A DNA stretch of 5,588 bases, taken from NCBI GenBank assembly GCA_025449615.1, contig JANWJA010000122.1:1-5588 (forward strand), in the 5' to 3' direction. How positions within the stretch are numbered: position 1 is the first letter of the stretch; each line of letters begins with the position of its first letter. The notes below the pieces were generated by a model that was not told where the DNA came from, ran no database searches, and worked only from the letters and a program-made list of their open reading frames with translations. This stretch comes from Methyloceanibacter sp. (lineage in GTDB: Bacteria > Pseudomonadota > Alphaproteobacteria > Rhizobiales > Methyloligellaceae). The position numbers and the translations under genes are program-made. Shown here in pieces: positions 5,380 to 5,588 of the stretch.

Positions 5380-5588
5380 CGATCACCTCGTCGGCGCGGG
5401 CGAGCAGTGTCGGCGGGATGTCAAGGCCAAGTCCCTTCGCGGTCTTGAGAGTGATCACCTTCTCGAATTTGGTGGGCTGTTCGACGGGAAGATCGGCCGG
5501 TTTGGCCCCGCGCAGAATCCTGTCTACATAGTCGGCGGCGCGCCGGTTCAGGTCCAGGTAGTTTGGCCCATAGGACATGAGACCAGCC
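5375..5588 (-). CDS. ABC transporter substrate-binding protein (ABC_sub_bind family), C-terminal end only
   Basis: The gene runs off the right edge; the frame stays open to the last bases and the residues before the internal ATG (A-G-L, then '[20 protein letters not shown]') fit the family, so that methionine is not the start. About 71 residues are visible. They match the typical C-terminus of the PF04392 family: 'SYGPN...[11 protein letters not shown]', then '[16 protein letters not shown]', then '[20 protein letters not shown]', ending D-E-V-I-E and TAA. Such proteins are periplasmic or lipoprotein binding proteins of ABC importers, many with unknown ligands, and are numerous in Bradyrhizobium and relatives. 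A signal peptide and permease partners would lie outside the window. It converges with the cyclase gene. Confidence 0.85.
   Translation of the reverse strand, partial: AGLMSYGPNYLDLNRRAADYVDRILRGAKPADLPVEQPTKFEKVITLKTAKGLGLDIPPTLLARADEVIE

Noticed and set aside
5375..5578. Small complete 67-residue protein starting at the ATG at 5578
   Set aside because: The frame continues upstream with residues that fit the ABC_sub_bind family, so it is the end of a larger gene, not a small protein.
1..5588. tRNA, rRNA or attachment site for the recombinase
   Set aside because: I found no cloverleaf-like sequence, no rRNA words and no duplicated core that could be an attachment site.

Overview
The window suggests a GC-rich alphaproteobacterium of the Bradyrhizobium/Rhodopseudomonas kind (order Hyphomicrobiales). 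This is inferred from protein types recalled from that group: a C-terminus of the ABC_sub_bind family with the '[11 protein letters not shown]' ending, a short class III cyclase with an 'MNPNICTIC' segment, and an integrase with an 'AIDSKLRGCD' segment. No search was run, so the assignment is tentative.

Layout. (1) 1-456: the middle of a tyrosine recombinase that enters from the left edge. It loses family resemblance near base 336, before the second half of the catalytic site, so it looks like a dead remnant. (2) 457-534: a short gap with an unusual split 14-bp inverted repeat. (3) 535-1470, minus: a LysR-type regulator. (4) 1471-1599: a divergent control region holding both ribosome binding sites and a 6-bp inverted repeat. 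(5) 1600-2583, plus: a periplasmic tripartite tricarboxylate (TctC/Bug) solute-binding protein with a clear signal peptide. (6) 2710-4245, plus: an amidase-signature hydrolase with an intact Lys-Ser-Ser triad. (7) 4246-4398: non-coding sequence with a hairpin and repeated CGGACAT words. (8) 4399-5151, plus: a class III adenylate/guanylate cyclase that keeps its catalytic residues. (9) 5152-5374: non-coding, with an 11-bp direct repeat. (10) 5375 to the right edge, minus: the C-terminal end of an ABC substrate-binding protein.

How the genes may work together. LysR, TctC and amidase form a classic divergent catabolic arrangement. A regulator sensing a small molecule would control a binding protein that captures an amide- or carboxylate-type compound, and a hydrolase that cleaves an amide. 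The substrate cannot be read from the sequence. The cyclase is a separate signalling gene set between repeat-like non-coding stretches, and it converges with the ABC-transport gene on the right. The recombinase remnant and degenerate repeats suggest an accessory, rearranged region. I do not see a clearly new defence or mobile system. The best leads are the LysR-TctC-amidase module of unknown substrate, the Cys-rich leader of the cyclase, and the split palindrome at 463-533.
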